From the NCBI GenBank assembly GCA_034440635.1, contig JAOTON010001482.1, forward strand, positions 307,501 to 371,500: a stretch of 64,000 bases of DNA, in the 5' to 3' direction. Positions 1 to 12,284 of this stretch are shown here, one piece after another. The position numbers and the translations under genes were made by a program. Numbering within the stretch: the first letter of the stretch is position 1; every line of letters starts with the position of its first letter. A model generated the notes under the pieces. The model searched no databases. It was not told the origin of the DNA and worked only from the letters and a program-made list of their open reading frames with translations. The DNA comes from Lepas anatifera. Taxonomy: Eukaryota > Arthropoda > Thecostraca > Lepadidae.

Positions 1-97
1 CAGGGAGGGGGAGAGAGCAGCGAGGATTCGAGGGAGGAAGTGTCTAACCAGAGCCGGCTCATAATATATGGGTTGATTAAAAAAACGGGGACTGTAT

Positions 98-227
98 TGA
101 TTAGCCAGGGGCGGCGTAAATCAGGGCAGTAGTGATTAATCAGGGCGGCAGTGATGAACCAGGGGAGACACTGATCAGCCAGTGGGCAGGAGTGATGAAC
201 CAGGGGCGGCAGTGATCAGCCGGGAGA
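98..227. repeat. Minisatellite 1, left block (20-22 bp unit)
   Basis: Imperfect repeats of a GGGGCGGCAGTGATCAGCCA-like unit. The same unit resumes after a 415 bp interruption (see 646-1490), so the two blocks were probably one array. Confidence 0.85.
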
Positions 228-645
228 AGGTCCACCATCATATTGGTGTTTTAGGGTGCACCGATATCTAGGGTCCTACGGCGCCCATAGCACTAAATCA
301 AATACGTAAATAGGACATTTCCGCACGAGCTTCCACAAGTCAGGTGGTGAAACAGGTCAGGTTGTGATATTGTATCAGAAGATTATATAAAAAGAAATTA
401 ATTAAATACATAAAATACAATATAAATACCGAAAGAATGACTTCAGCACTTTTACAAGACATACTAAGGTCACCGACTAGGTAAAATGAAAATTGACGTG
501 ATGTAAAAACTGAAATACTATTAGAATGAATATATGACATTAAAACTAACGCGCCTCAGATATGACATGATGCTAGTGATATTCACAGAAGCATGCTCCC
601 CCCACAACGCTCACAGTCCAGATATCCCCAGGATGCTCACTGCCC
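228..645. other. Unique segment interrupting minisatellite 1
   Basis: This stretch is AT-rich and lacks the repeat unit. The flanks read CCGGGAGAAGG on the left and CCGGGAGACGG on the right, which could be a target duplication or simply shared array sequence. No coding potential or terminal repeats are visible. Confidence 0.4.
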
Positions 646-1490
646 CGGGAGACGGCAGTGACGAACCAGGGGTGACAGTGATTAGCCAAGGGCGGCAGCT
701 ATCAGTCAGGGGCGGCAGTCATCCGTCAGGGGGCGGCAGTGGTCGGCCAGGGGGTAGTTATCAGTCAGGGGGAAGTTATCCGTCAGGGGGCGGCAGTGAT
801 CAGCCAGGGGGCGGCAATATGTTAGGTGGCGGCAGTTTCGGCGGCAGTGGCAAGGGCGGGTTATCAGCCAGATGGTGGTATTTATGGCGGCAGTTATCAG
901 TCGGGCGGCACTGATCAGCCAGAGCGGCAGTTTCGCGGGTGCAGTACCAGCTATAGCGGCAGTATCGTCGGGACGCAGAATCAGCCAGGGGCGGCAGTAA
1001 TCAACCAGGGGGCGGCAGTTATCAGTCAGGGGGCGGAAGCGATTAGCCAGGGGGCGGCCGTGATAAGCTAGGGGCGGCATTTAGCAGTCAGGGGGCGGTA
1101 CTTATCCGTCAGGGGCGGCAGTGATCAGGCAGGGTCGGCAATTATCAGCCAGGGGCCGGCAGTTATCAGTCAGGGGGCGGCAGTTATAAGTCAGATGACG
1201 GCGGTAATCAGCCAGGAGGCGGAATTTAATGAACCACGTGCGACAGCGATTAGCCAAGGGGGCGACTGTGACGAACCATGGGCGGCAGAGATCAGCCGGG
1301 GGCGGCAGTGTGACCAGGGGCGGCAGTGACCAGCAATCTGATTAGTGATGAGCCAAAGGCAGCAGTAATCATCCGGGGGGGCGGCAGTGATTAACTGTTG
1401 GTGGCAGTGGCGGCACAAATCATGGCAGAATTGATGAGATAGGGATGGCACTGTTCAGAGCAGCGGTGATAAGCCAGGGGCGGCACATGT
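646..1490. repeat. Minisatellite 1, right block (20-22 bp unit)
   Basis: About forty degenerate units of the form CAGGGGGCGGCAGTTATCAGT. Units vary in length and sequence, so this is an old array. Frames on both strands stay partly open, but they encode only repeats. At 1490-1555 it is followed by three copies of a TTGGGGGTGCTCA motif. Confidence 0.85.
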
Positions 1491-2879
1491 ATTGGGGGTG
1501 CTCAACACATGATTGGGGGTGCTCAAATTAGGATTGGGGTTGCTCAGGCACCCCCAAAGAGATAGAAAATTACACCCCTGGGCCTGCGTAATTGATCCAT
1601 ATTCATATTTCGTAATCGTATTTTTTATTAATTTCGATCGTAATTGCTCCATTGATCGAGCCCGCTCAGAGAGGCAGTGTGTCGCTTGCTGGTGAGTTGT
1701 TTCTAATGTTACTTGAGGAATTTCTAACTGGACACCTTTACTGGACCGGAACAGGTGTCCCAGTCGTTGTTTTTCTGTTGTTTCTGTTGAGTCTTGTCTG
1801 GTTTTGTTGCTTGTTGGAGACGCGAGTTTGCGTTTTTTGCTTTGATCTTTATGTATTGTCTCTTGTATGTTGTTTGTTTTGTTGACTGTTGTTTCTATTT
1901 TCTGTTCTGTGTCTGCTCTTTGCTTTGTTGTGTTTCGAGAGGGAGGAGGCATCAGGGTAGAATCCACTGTTGCCTGGGGGTGTACGACCCTGGGTGAGGT
2001 TCCAGCACTCTCGGTAGGCTGAGGGAGGGCAGTGACTGCACTGTGTTCCTCTCTTACAGGTGTTGTGACTGGGCCCTTAGGCGACGGGGAATGTATAGGA
2101 GATTCCTCTCGTGCCCGCTTACCAGTGGTAACTTTCTCGGTTTGGTCAGTGCGCTCCTGAGGAGCCAACTCAGGCCTGGTGGCCTCGAAATCTCTAGGGT
2201 CCGTGCACACTGCCGCATCCCGGAGCTCCGGCGAGGTTTGGGTCGCCTTTATCGTTCGTGTCTGTCCAGCTCGCTGTACTGTCGCTATCCTGCCTGCGGG
2301 GGAGCAGCTCTATAACCATCGCTAGGAACTGGCGCAGCGAGAGGCCCATGCATTTGTCCACACTAGAGTCCAGGCTCAGTGGCGGGCGAGCATCGGGGTG
2401 AATTTCGTTCGATGTTCTGGACTCGTTCCGTACCAGCGCGTCCCTATACGGTGAGTTATGTGGGGCCGGTCTGTTTCTAGAGGCTTGGGACGTTGGGGCC
2501 GGTGTCCCCTTGGGGGTAGGTGATACTTTCTTCCTTTGGGCCTCTTTTGCCTCAGCCAGCCTTGGGCATGACCGGAGCGGAGCATTTGGTGCGGAGGCAT
2601 GAAGATGCGGAGCATTTGACCGAGCCACACAGCAGGGCAGCGCCCTTTGTCTGGGTTAAATCTCACTCCCATGTTGCCCACGAATAGGGTGTACTTGCCC
2701 TTGGCGAGCATGACGGCGGCCATTGCTGCTAGGAGCTCTGCCCGAAGATAGGGAGCGGCTGTTGCAGAGGGAAGGCGTATGCGGTGATACCGTCGGTGAA
2801 CGTGATTTGCTGAGGGTGTGGCGTCACTGGCCACCCAGCGGTTGTGGGGCCGGAGCCAGGCGTCGAAGTCTCCCCCCAT
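1455..2879 (-). pseudogene. Retroelement ORF1/gag-like remnant, frameshifted
   Basis: Three overlapping open stretches on the minus strand (2879-2376, 2628-2194, 2210-1455) read as one protein of about 470 residues broken by frameshifts. The first part contains an Ala-rich segment followed by GKYTLFVGNMGVRFNPDKG. The middle holds a degraded CCHC-like knuckle (a Cys-Pro followed by a Lys/Glu/Ala-rich tail). The last part is long, hydrophilic and Ser/Thr/Pro/Lys-rich with a KRAREE basic patch. This order (globular part, zinc knuckle, basic low-complexity tail) fits the ORF1 of a non-LTR retrotransposon or a gag. The family is not identified, and no reverse transcriptase lies beside it. The C-terminal residues run into minisatellite sequence, so the true end is probably near 1650. 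Confidence 0.45.
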
Positions 2880-3747
2880 CTACCCTTGGCGCTCCCTGAA
2901 ATGGTCACGGCACCGCCTGAAAAGTCAATGGCGCTCTTGTCCTTTGAAATGTCGCTTCCCAACCCCCCCCCCCGCTACAAAAATCGACGCCCACCCACAA
3001 AGTTTTGTGCCCACCTGATAGGTTTTACCGGTCAAAACTGGTGGCCCTCTGGTCCGGATGGCGCTCCCCGGGAAGGTGCCCTCCCCTGATCGGCAATCAT
3101 GGATACGCCTATGCTGCCTGGGTGGCTTAGAGGTGCTATCTGGGTGATGGTACACACACCGACGTGCTCATTATCCCTGCCTTATGCCCTGTCCACACAC
3201 AGTCCTTGAACAATGTCCGCACTCGGCAGAAGACGGCACATTGCCAGGGCTGACTTTTCGGGGGCAAGCTGGAAGATTGGACTACATCACAAATTGTTGT
3301 AGCTTTTCCAACACAAAATCCAGTGTCACAACTTAACCCCACTTGTCTTGTTGCTAGACGCCCGCTTGGCAGACAAGGCAAGCGCACATCCAGCAATGTG
3401 GCGAATGGGGTTTAAAGGCAACACTTGATTTAGCGTTCTGAAAGGATGAGAGTTGATTCCAGAAGAAAGCTACAGCTATTTGTGCTGTAACCTAACCATG
3501 AAACGTACTCCCCGCCCCAGCCCGCAGGAGCAGCGCGGCACCAAGCGGAGATAATTTAGCGGATTCATTTTAACCGAGGGAACGGTCAACATATGTCCTC
3601 GACAGGCACCAACGCCGTCCGGCAAACGGCCGTCACGCGTCACTGGGATGGCTGGTTGGCATTTATGACCTTGTTTGACCTTGAACATTTTAATCTAGGT
3701 CAATTCAAGTCGTATATGAAAATATTTAGCTCACCATAGCCGGCCCC
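2880..3747. other. No gene seen; dispersed repeat at 2870-3100
   Basis: The part around 2900-3090 (CCTGAAAAGTCAATGGCGCT, then a short C run, then a segment reading GGTGGCCCTCTGGTCCGGA) resembles 42390-42570 (GCTGAAAAGTCATTGCGGTC). It is therefore likely a dispersed element. Nothing recognisable is seen from 3160 to 3747. Confidence 0.4.
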
Positions 3748-3748
3748 A

Positions 3749-3838
<90 letters not shown>
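3748..3838. repeat. (CA)n microsatellite
   Basis: About 45 CA dinucleotides with one CC interruption near 3790. Confidence 0.97.
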
Positions 3839-3839
<1 letters not shown>

Positions 3840-3913
3840 AAACGGGCATTTTCTAAGTCTCTTGGTTCTTGGGATCTCAGGGAAGGCATATCAGCCCCCC
3901 TCCCCAAGCCTAT

Positions 3914-4045
3914 ATTGTTTGTTTAACGACGCACCAACTGCCGGTCTACGGCGTCGCCAACTCACCCTGTTGGAAGGGATTTTGGGGATCAGATCGACTT
4001 ATTCAGAGGCTCCGCCCTCCCAAGCCTTCAGTACGCGTTAGTGGT
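3914..4045 (-). mobile_element. SINE 3' fragment (GTTGGCGACGC core)
   Basis: Read on the minus strand, the segment ends GTTGGCGACGCCG...GGTGCGTCGTTAAACAAACAA. The core and the TTAAACAAACAA tail match two better copies at 22685-22830 and 50585-50767, the latter with a tRNA-like head. A tail of this kind is typical of invertebrate tRNA-derived SINEs. The head is not recognisable here. Confidence 0.6.
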
Positions 4046-4137
4046 AGACTCCTCGCCAGTGCGCATGTTAATACCCTTTTTCACACAAAAGTACTTATTC
4101 AATTCGGAAAATTTCGACCCCTGAGAATGGCCCGCCC

Positions 4138-5710
4138 TACTGGCGCCTCCACCCTTCCTCTTCTCCGAGGTCAGGTCCTGTCGCATCCACCCTTCCTATT
4201 CTCCGAGATCAGGTCCTGTCGCATCCACCCTTCCCCTTCTCCGAGGTCAGGTCCTGTCGCATCCGCCCTTCCTCTTATCCGAGGTCAGGTCCTGTCGCAT
4301 CCACCCTTCCCCTTATCCGAGGTCAGGTCCTGTCGCATCCGCCCTTCCTCTTATCCGAGGTCAGGTCCTGTCGCATCCGCCCTTCCTCTTATCCGAGGTC
4401 AGGTCCTGTCGCATCCACCCTTCCCCTTATCCGAGGTCAGGTCCTGTCGCATCCGCCCTTCCTCTTATCCGAGGTCAGGTCCTGTCGCATCCGCCCTTCC
4501 TCTTATCCGAGGTCAGGTCCTGTCGCATCCGCCCTTCCTCTTATCCGAGGTCAGGTCCTGTCGCATCCGCCCTTCCTCTTATCCGAGGTCAGGTCCTGTC
4601 GCATCCGCCCTTCCTCTTATCCGAGGTCAGATCCTGTCGCATCCACCCTTCCTATTCTCCGAGGTCAGGTCCTGTCGCATCCGCCCTTCCTCTTATCCGA
4701 GGTCAGGTCCTGTCGCATCCACCCTTCCCCTTCTCCGAGGTCAGGTCCTGTCGCATCCACCCTTCCTATTCTCCAAGGTCAGGTCCTGTCGCATCCACCC
4801 TTCCCCTTCTCCGAGGTCAGGTCCTGTCGCATCCACCCTTCCTCTTCTCCGAGGTCAGGTCCTGTCGCATCCACCCTTCCTCTTCTCCAAGGTCAGGTCC
4901 TGTCGCATCCGCCCTTCCTCTTATCCGAGGTCAGGTCCTGTCGCATCCACCCTTCCTCTTCTCCGAGGTCAGGTCCTGTCGCATCCGCCCTTCCTCTTCT
5001 CCGAGTTCAGGTCCTGTCGCATCCGCCCTTCCTCTTATCCGAGGTCAGGTCCTGTCGCATCCGCCCTTCCTCTTATCCGAGGTCAGGTCCTGTCGCATCC
5101 GCCCTTCCTCTTATCCGAGGTCAGGTCCTGTCGCATCCGCCCTTCCTCTTATCCGAGGTCAGGTCCTGTCGCATCCACCCTTCCTATTCTCCGAGGTCAG
5201 GTCCTGTCGCATCCGGCCTTCCTCTTATCCGAGGTCAGGTCCTGTCGCATCCACCCTTCCCCTTCTCCGAGGTCAGGTCCTGTCGCATCCACCCTTTCTA
5301 TTCTCCAAGGTCAGGTCCTGTCGCATCCACCCTTCCCCTTTCCGAGGTCAGGTCCTGTCGCATCCACCCTTCCTCTTCTCCGAGGTCAGGTCCTGTCGCA
5401 TCCACCCTTCCTCTTCTCCAAGGTCAGGTCCTGTCGCATCCGCCCTTCCTCTTATCCGAGGTCAGGTCCTGTCGCATCCACCCTTCCTCTTCTCCGAGGT
5501 CAGGTCCTGTCGCATCCACCCTTCCTCTTCTCCGAGGTCAGGTCCTGTCGCATCCGCCCTTCCTCTTATCCGAGGTCAGGTCCTGTCGCATCCACCCTTC
5601 CTCTTCTCCGAGGTCAGGTCCTGTCGCATCCGCCCTTCCTCTTCTCCGAGGTCAGGTCCTGTCGCATCCACCCTTCCTCTGCTCCGAGGTCAGGTCCAGT
5701 CGCATCCACC
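4138..5710. repeat. 38-bp minisatellite carrying AGGTCAGGTCC
   Basis: About 41 head-to-tail copies of a 38 bp unit (TCCGAGGTCAGGTCCTGTCG, then CATCCACCCTTCCTCTTC). Units differ by a few alternating variants (CCGCCC/CCACCC, CTTATC/CTTCTC), which shows homogenisation by subtype. Each unit carries an AGGTCA hexamer. A 669-codon frame (3869-5878) crosses the array only because no unit contains a stop; 38 is not a multiple of three, so the frame cycles every 114 bp. Confidence 0.97.
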
Positions 5711-7386
5711 ATTGCCTCGCCCCCTTCAGCTGGCTGCCAGCGTCACACTTCCAACCACTCCGCCGGGAATGGGTGTCAGTGTCGACCTTTAGCTGACCTC
5801 TGTTTACATAGTAGGTACGTCAGAGCCGACAGCCGAGCAGCGGCACAGGCCGGGGAGTCCCGCCCGCCGGCGACATAATCAACAGTGTTGGCACCAGACG
5901 GCGGCCACAGTTGCGAGTCAGAGCTGTGCCGTGGTTTCACCAGCGAGCGCCGGTCCCTGCAAGGTCAGAGCTGTCCTCATCGCCGAGTGTTCGCTGCCAC
6001 ACGTGTGTTTAAAATGAGTGGATACGTGAAGTGGTTATCTAATGCAACCTCCCCAGCTGCTTAAAGAAACAGTATTATATTTTCGAGTACATCCATTAAG
6101 GAGTGTTTCAAAATGTACCTGACGTTAGTCATCAATCCCTTGTAACCTTAACATCAGTCCCTTGAAAATAGCGCATGCAGTAAAACATCCGATAAAGTGT
6201 TCTAACAAAGTGAGACTTCTAAAATGCGGCGTTGCCTATTTGCGATAGGGATCAGGAGTCCTCAGAGCCTCGGAGTGTATTGCAGCTGTGAGCTGGTCAT
6301 TGTAATAACTGAACACCATACAACTTCTGTGACGTCAAACGTTTTAGAGTCTCTTACAAATGCAATAAATCGTGGTAGGGCAGTAAATCGGGTTTCCACT
6401 TCATGATTAGAGTTCCTTTGCCGCCTGAATGTCATTTTTGGCCTCGCAATAGAAATTGCACAAAGAAATTGACGAAAATATTGCATTTCTGGTACGTTCA
6501 TTTAGTCCCACCGTGTGACCTTATCACTGCATGTTGTTAATTTGGTACTACTGTAAGAGGGATTAAAAGTAACTGACAGGGAATTTCATCACAGAGCGGG
6601 TGGGCACAGTTGGCAGGCCTCTCGCTGAGTTACCATATGAGCGACTCGGTACCTGACCCGACCCGAGCTGTCCCTAACACTAACCAAAAGTCTATCTCTC
6701 TGCGAATGGGTGCCGTACTGGAATCAATTTTGTTTCTCTGAGACCTTGCAACACACTCACATGGGAATACTGAGAAGTTTCAACGTTGAAGAAGCGAAGT
6801 CTTTTCCGCCGACATGCTTCGAGAAAGTGGCTGTATTTCTGAAGTGTTATTTTGCTATAGTTGAAAACGATTACACTTAAGAGTGCGCTTTTCAGAAAGT
6901 GCAAAAGTGGAAATGAATTCCATTTCTTGTCTAATTATTTCCCCCATTGACTTTCGTATATTGTGTTCCACGCAAATGGGTTATAAATAAGGAAAAACCA
7001 AATAAATTCTGAGTATTTTCCGTAATTATCAAATTACTTAATCGGATTATTTTGTTGTATATTTCATTTCCTATCGTAATACATGCAAATTGACTGTAAG
7101 TAAAACATTAATCTATCATGACCGGGCTTACCCAAGATTCCGTTGCATTTTTTTATAGAATAACAATGAGTCGTTCCAAAACATTGAAACCAACATAAAC
7201 CTGTCATCCTGATTTATAAAGCTTCTGTTCGGTTATCGCCAATCGATACGCTTTACTGGTGATATCGATGCGTTTCTCGTTAAATCTAAACCTTATTGTC
7301 TAGATTTTCCGGTGCAGTGCCTTGCCACCTCGTACCTTGCATGCGGTGCAGAAGACACAGAAATTCGACGTCAAAGTGGGCGAGTT
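5711..7386. other. Single-copy-looking region, no gene seen
   Basis: AT content rises after 6000. No domain, splice-bounded exon or terminal repeat could be supported. The short frames at 6224-6406 and 6692-6904 have no recognisable content. Confidence 0.5.
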
Positions 7387-9058
7387 ACACCAGCACTTGC
7401 ATCGGAGCATCAACACTTGCACCGGAGCATCAACACCTGCACCGGAGCATCAACACCTGCACCGGAGCATCAAGCCTTGCACCGGAGCATCAGCACCTGC
7501 ACCGGAGCATCAACACCTGCACCGGAGCATCAAGACTTGCACCGGAGCATCAAGACTTGCACCGGAGCATCAACACCTGCACCGGAGCATCAACACTTGC
7601 ACCGGAGCATCAACACCTGCACCGGAGCATCAACACTTGCACCGGAGCATCAAGACTTGCACCGGAGCATCAACACCTGCACCGGAGCATCAAGACTTGC
7701 ACCGGAGCATCAACACCTGCACCGGAGCATCAACCCTGCACCGGAGCATCAACACCTGCACCGGAGCATCAACACTTGCACCGGAGCATCAAGCCTTGCA
7801 CCGGAGCATCAGCACCTGCACCGGAGCATCAACATTTGCACCGGAGCATCAGCACTTGCACCAGAGCATCAAGACTTGCTCCGGAGCATCAACTCCTGCA
7901 CCGGAGCATCAACACCTGCACCGGAGCATCAACACCTGCACCGGAGCATCAACACTTGCACCGGAGCATCAAGACTTGCACCGGAGCATCAACACTTGCA
8001 CTGGAGCATCAACATTTGCACCGGAGCATCAGCACTTGCACCAGAGCATCAAGACTTGCACCGGAGCATCAACACTTGCACTGGAGCCTCAACACTTGCA
8101 CCGAAGCATCAGCACCTGCACCGGAGCATCAACACCTGCACCGGAGCATCAAGACTTGCACCGGAGCATCAACACTTGCACCGGAGCATCAACACCTGCA
8201 CCGGAGCATCAGCCTTGCACCGGAGCATCAACACCTGCACCGGAGCATCAACACTTGCACCGGAGCATCAACACCTGCACCGGAGCATCAACACTTGCAC
8301 CGGAGCATCAAGACTTGCACCGGAGCATCAACACTTGCACTGGAGCATCAACATTTGCACCGGAGCATCAGCACTTGCACCAGAGCATCAACACTTGCAC
8401 CGAAGCATCAGCACCTGCACCGGAGCATCAACACTTGCACCGGAGCATCAAGACTTGCACCGGAGCATCAACACTTGCACTGGAGCATCAACATTTGCAC
8501 CGGAGCATCAGCACTTGCACCAGAGCATCAACACTTGCACCGAAGCATCAGCACCTGCACCGGAGCATCAACACCTGCACCGGAGCATCAACACTTGCAC
8601 CGGAGCATCAACACTTGCACCGGAGCATCAACACCTGCACCGGAGCATCAAGCCTTGCACCGGAGCATCAGCACCTGCACCGGAGCATCAACACCTGCAC
8701 CGGAGCATCAAGACTTGCACCGGAGCATCAAGACTTGCACCGGAGCATCAACACCTGCACCGGAGCATCAACACCTGCACCGGAGCATCAACTCCTGCAC
8801 CGGAGCATCAAGACTTGCACTGGAGCATCAAGACTTGCACCGGAGCATCAAGACTTGCACCGGAGCATCAACACCTGCACCGGAGCATCAGCACTTGCAC
8901 CGGAGCATCATCACCTGCACCGGAGCATCAACACCTGCACCGGAGCATCAACACCTGCACCGGAGCATCAACACTTGCACCTGAGCATCAGCACTTGCAC
9001 CGAGCATCAACACTTGCACCGGAGCATCAGCACCTGCACCGGAGCATCAATACTTGCA
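7387..9058. repeat. 20-bp minisatellite (ACCGGAGCATCAACACCTGC)
   Basis: About 83 tandem copies of a 20 bp unit with a few frequent variants (CACCTGC/CACTTGC/GACTTGC/GCACCTGC). The unit has no stop in any forward frame, so all three forward frames are open for 560-610 codons. The translated product (EHQHLHRSINTCTGAS repeats) is therefore an artefact. A single 19-bp unit near 7733 and an 18-bp unit near 8213 mark slippage points. Confidence 0.97.
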
Positions 9059-9172
9059 CGCTGTCAGATCCCTCCGAGGGCCGCTACACCAGAATTTAAC
9101 CCCCCTCCCTCCCGAGTCCCGTCCACCGCGTCCGGGTCCCTGCAGTCTAGGTAGTCGAGGGAGCTGCAAGTC

Positions 9173-9182
9173 ACTGAACATT
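9173..9182. repeat. Left target-site duplication of long-inverted-repeat element
   Basis: ACTGAACATT, repeated exactly at 12219-12228 immediately outside the opposite arm. Confidence 0.75.
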
Positions 9183-12100
9183 AGGGGCCTTTTGGCAACT
9201 TTTTTTTAATGTTTCGGGATCAGTGGCTTTCTGATGTTCTCGGACCCGCTGATTTCGAATTTGACCTTGAAATTTTGAATTTCGAATTTTTTCAGCCTGC
9301 CCCTGCGCCTTCAAGTTTTCGAAAAACAGAGAAAATGCAGGTTTTTGCATCCCCAAACAGCAATCACTGAGAATAGCAAAATAAGATTTAATTCATCAGT
9401 TAGAACAGTGTCTTACCTACAGATCTGCGCAAACTGCATGTTCATGGGGTTTTTATGCCTTATTTATTGCGCCTCAAATATTGCGATTTTTGCCTAACGG
9501 TGGTATACTGTGCCGCACGACACCTTACGGCGCGTTGCTCTCCGGGCAGTCCAGGAAGCATGCTGACTTAAAATGTGGTACTTTTACATTATTTTTCGCA
9601 TGAACTCAATGAGGAATGCCAGTTTACATGATTTTCTATTTCAAAAGGTGACAGGGGCGGATGTAAGCAATTATTTTTCGGGAGAAAATTAGCGAAAATA
9701 GTGAAAAATCCTTTATTTAGAAAGAAAATGAGGCAAATAGGCAAACTTTGGCGACCGAACGGTTTCGGTAGGTGGTGCCACTCTTGATTAGGGATACTAC
9801 GATATCAGAAAATTAGGCATTATGACAAGAACTGTAATTAAGATGCATAAAAACAAAACATTGTCAGAGTACCTTTATTACTCGATGAAGAAAGACGACA
9901 GCCTTCCACTGTCATGAGCTACAGGGACAAGGACTGAACCGGAAGTAGAATCAACTCCGAGCACCACTCGCGTCTATTTTCCCTGACGGCAGCGAAACGT
10001 ATCTTGTTAAGCGCCTTTCCATCTTGGCGGTCAGCGCCGACATGCTGGTAACTGACTCGCTTGTCAGTTTTAAGGCCCTCTATTGACTGAGTGTGGCACG
10101 GAATGCCTGTCCGAGAGATGACCCGACTAAAGTCCTGAGTTGGGTCTGCGTAAAGCCGTTCAGGAAGGGTGGCTCCACATCGGGTGCATGACAGACCCTT
10201 TTTACGCTGCTGTGCAGCTCCATGTAGCTGGTCGCACACCGCTGAGCTGCCCCGGCAGCACCTGGTAGCGCCGGACACAGGCACCATGCGCTCGGCCATT
10301 CAACGTTGGGCCTGTGCGCCGACCAGAGGAGCTGTCCGCCGGCTGCTGAGAGGCGCTGGGAGAGCACTGCCCGCTCTCAGAAGCGACGTGCTGCTCACTG
10401 CAGGAGGCGTTGGGTGTACGCACTGGATAGGGACCGGCTTCATCTGCGCTTGTGTTAACCTCGCGCTCCGGGACGAGACGATCTTACTGACAGCTGCAGC
10501 TCTGATTTTCTGGTCGTCGTCCCAGCACCGCCAAAATGATGCTTTCCGTATGCGCCATGAGAGCGTCCTCGCCACGCTATCCTACGCAACTGTCAGTGCG
10601 TCACAGGTCATGTACATACTTTCGCTGCAGCCGCAGCCCTCTGCCAGGTGCGCGCAGCGTGGACCTCGTGCTTGATTCGGACTGTCATTGGCACGTAGAC
10701 ACAGACCAGGTACTGCGCCAGTACCTGTATCTCAGGCGATGGCTTAGCCCTGGACATGTACAGACGCAGCAGGCGACTCTGCGCCGTGTGCCTTATGGGC
10801 GACAGCACTAGCATCCCCGTCTCCCGTCTTTGCACAGAGGTACGCTAGCTTCAGGTCCCAGCTGAATAGGGCGAGAAATCTCTGGGGCAGTGCACTTGCA
10901 GCCAATCGCCAACTTCCCCAGAGTCAAGAGCGACTAAAGTCCCTATCTGGCGCGTCAAGTCAAGTCCCTATCTGGCGCGTACACCCAACGCCTCCTGCAG
11001 TGAGCAGCACGTCGCTTCTGAGAGCGGGCAGTGCTCTCCCAGCACCTCCCAGCAGCCGGCGGACAGCTCTCTGGTCGGCGCACAGGCCCAACGTTGAATG
11101 GCCGAGCGCATGGCGCCTGTGTCCGGCGCTACCAGGTGCTGCCGGGGCAGCTCAATCGGTGTGCGACCAGCTACATGGAGCTGCACAGCAGCGTAAAAGG
11201 TGTGCCATGCACCCAATGTGGAGCCACCCTTCCTGAACGGCTTTACGCAGACCCAACTCAGGACTTTAGTCGGGTCATCTCTCCGGACAGGCATTCCGTG
11301 CCACACTCAGTCAATAGAGGGCCTTAAAACTGACAAGCGAGTCAGTTACCAGCGTGTGCGGCGCTGACCGCCAAGATGGAAAGGCGCTTAACAAGATACG
11401 TTTCGCTGCCGTCAGGGAAAATAGACGCGAGTGGTGCCCGGAGTCGATTCTAGTTTTGGTTCAATCCTTGTCCCTGTAGCTCATGACAGTGGAAGGCTGT
11501 CGTCTTTTCTTCATCGAGTAATAAAGGTACTCTGACAATGCTTTGTTTTTATGCCTCTTAATTACAGTTCTTGTCACAATGCCTAATTTTCTGATATCGT
11601 AGTATCCCTAATCAAGAGTGGCACCACCTACCGAAACCGGTCGGTCGCCAAAGTTTGCCGATTTGCCTCATTTTCTTTCTAAATAAAAGATTTTTCACTA
11701 TTTTCGCTAATTTTCTCCCGAAAAATAATTGCTTACATCCGCCCCTGTCACCTTTTGAAATAGAAAACCATGTAAACTGGCATTCCTCTTTGAAATCATG
11801 CAAAATATAATGTAAAGGTACCACATTTTAAGTCAGCATGCTTCCTGGACTGCCCGGAGAGCAACGCACCGTAAGGTGTCGTGCGGCACAGTATACCACC
11901 GTTAGGCAAAAATCGCAATATTTGAGGCGCAATAAATAAGGCATAAGAAAACCCATGAACATGCAGTTTGCGCAGATCTGTAGGTAAGACACTGTTCTAA
12001 CTGATGAATTAAATTTCATTTTTGCTATTCTCAGTCATTGCTGTTTGGGGATGCAAAAACCTGCATTTTCTCTGTTTTTCAAACTTGAAGGCGCGGGGCG

Positions 12101-12218
12101 GGCTGAAAAAATGCGAAATTCAAAATTTCAAGGTCAAATTCGAAATCAGCGGGCCCGACAACATCAGAAACCCACTGGTCCCGAAACATTAAAGAAAAAG
12201 TTGCCAAAAGGGCCCCCT
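9183..12218. mobile_element. 3.0-kb transposon with 1.25-kb inverted arms (Mutator/Foldback-like)
   Basis: The left arm (about 9183-10420) is the reverse complement of the right arm (about 10977-12218), with scattered substitutions and small indels. Arm ends read AGGGGCCTTTTGGCAAC and AGGGGGCCCTTTTGGCAAC. The element is flanked by a perfect 10-bp direct repeat, ACTGAACATT. Very long terminal inverted repeats with a 9-11 bp target duplication are known from Mutator-like and Foldback elements. hAT (8 bp) and Maverick (6 bp) fit less well. The 556 bp centre (10421-10976) holds no transposase, so the copy is non-autonomous. It contains a short direct duplication, AAGTCCCTATCTGGCGCGT, at 10937-10980. 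The arms keep short open frames (for example 9919-10299 minus, with a CTRCG motif) of unknown meaning. Confidence 0.8.
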
Positions 12219-12228
12219 ACTGAACATT
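12219..12228. repeat. Right target-site duplication of long-inverted-repeat element
   Basis: ACTGAACATT, identical to 9173-9182. Confidence 0.75.
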
Positions 12229-12284
12229 GGGAATGTTCGTGGGAATGTACATAGCCGGCTATGCATAATGTCGTTTCCTTTTTT

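Noticed and set aside
231..645. Mobile element inside minisatellite 1
   Set aside because: The CCGGGAGA(A/C)GG flanks may be array sequence; no terminal repeats seen, so kept only as an unclassified segment.
3869..5878. 669-codon open frame
   Set aside because: Runs through the 38-bp array; the repeat unit lacks stops, and flanking unique parts show no domain.
10169..10675. 168-codon frame in the inverted-repeat element
   Set aside because: Spans arm and centre without a recognisable transposase motif; the mirrored arm gives a different broken frame.
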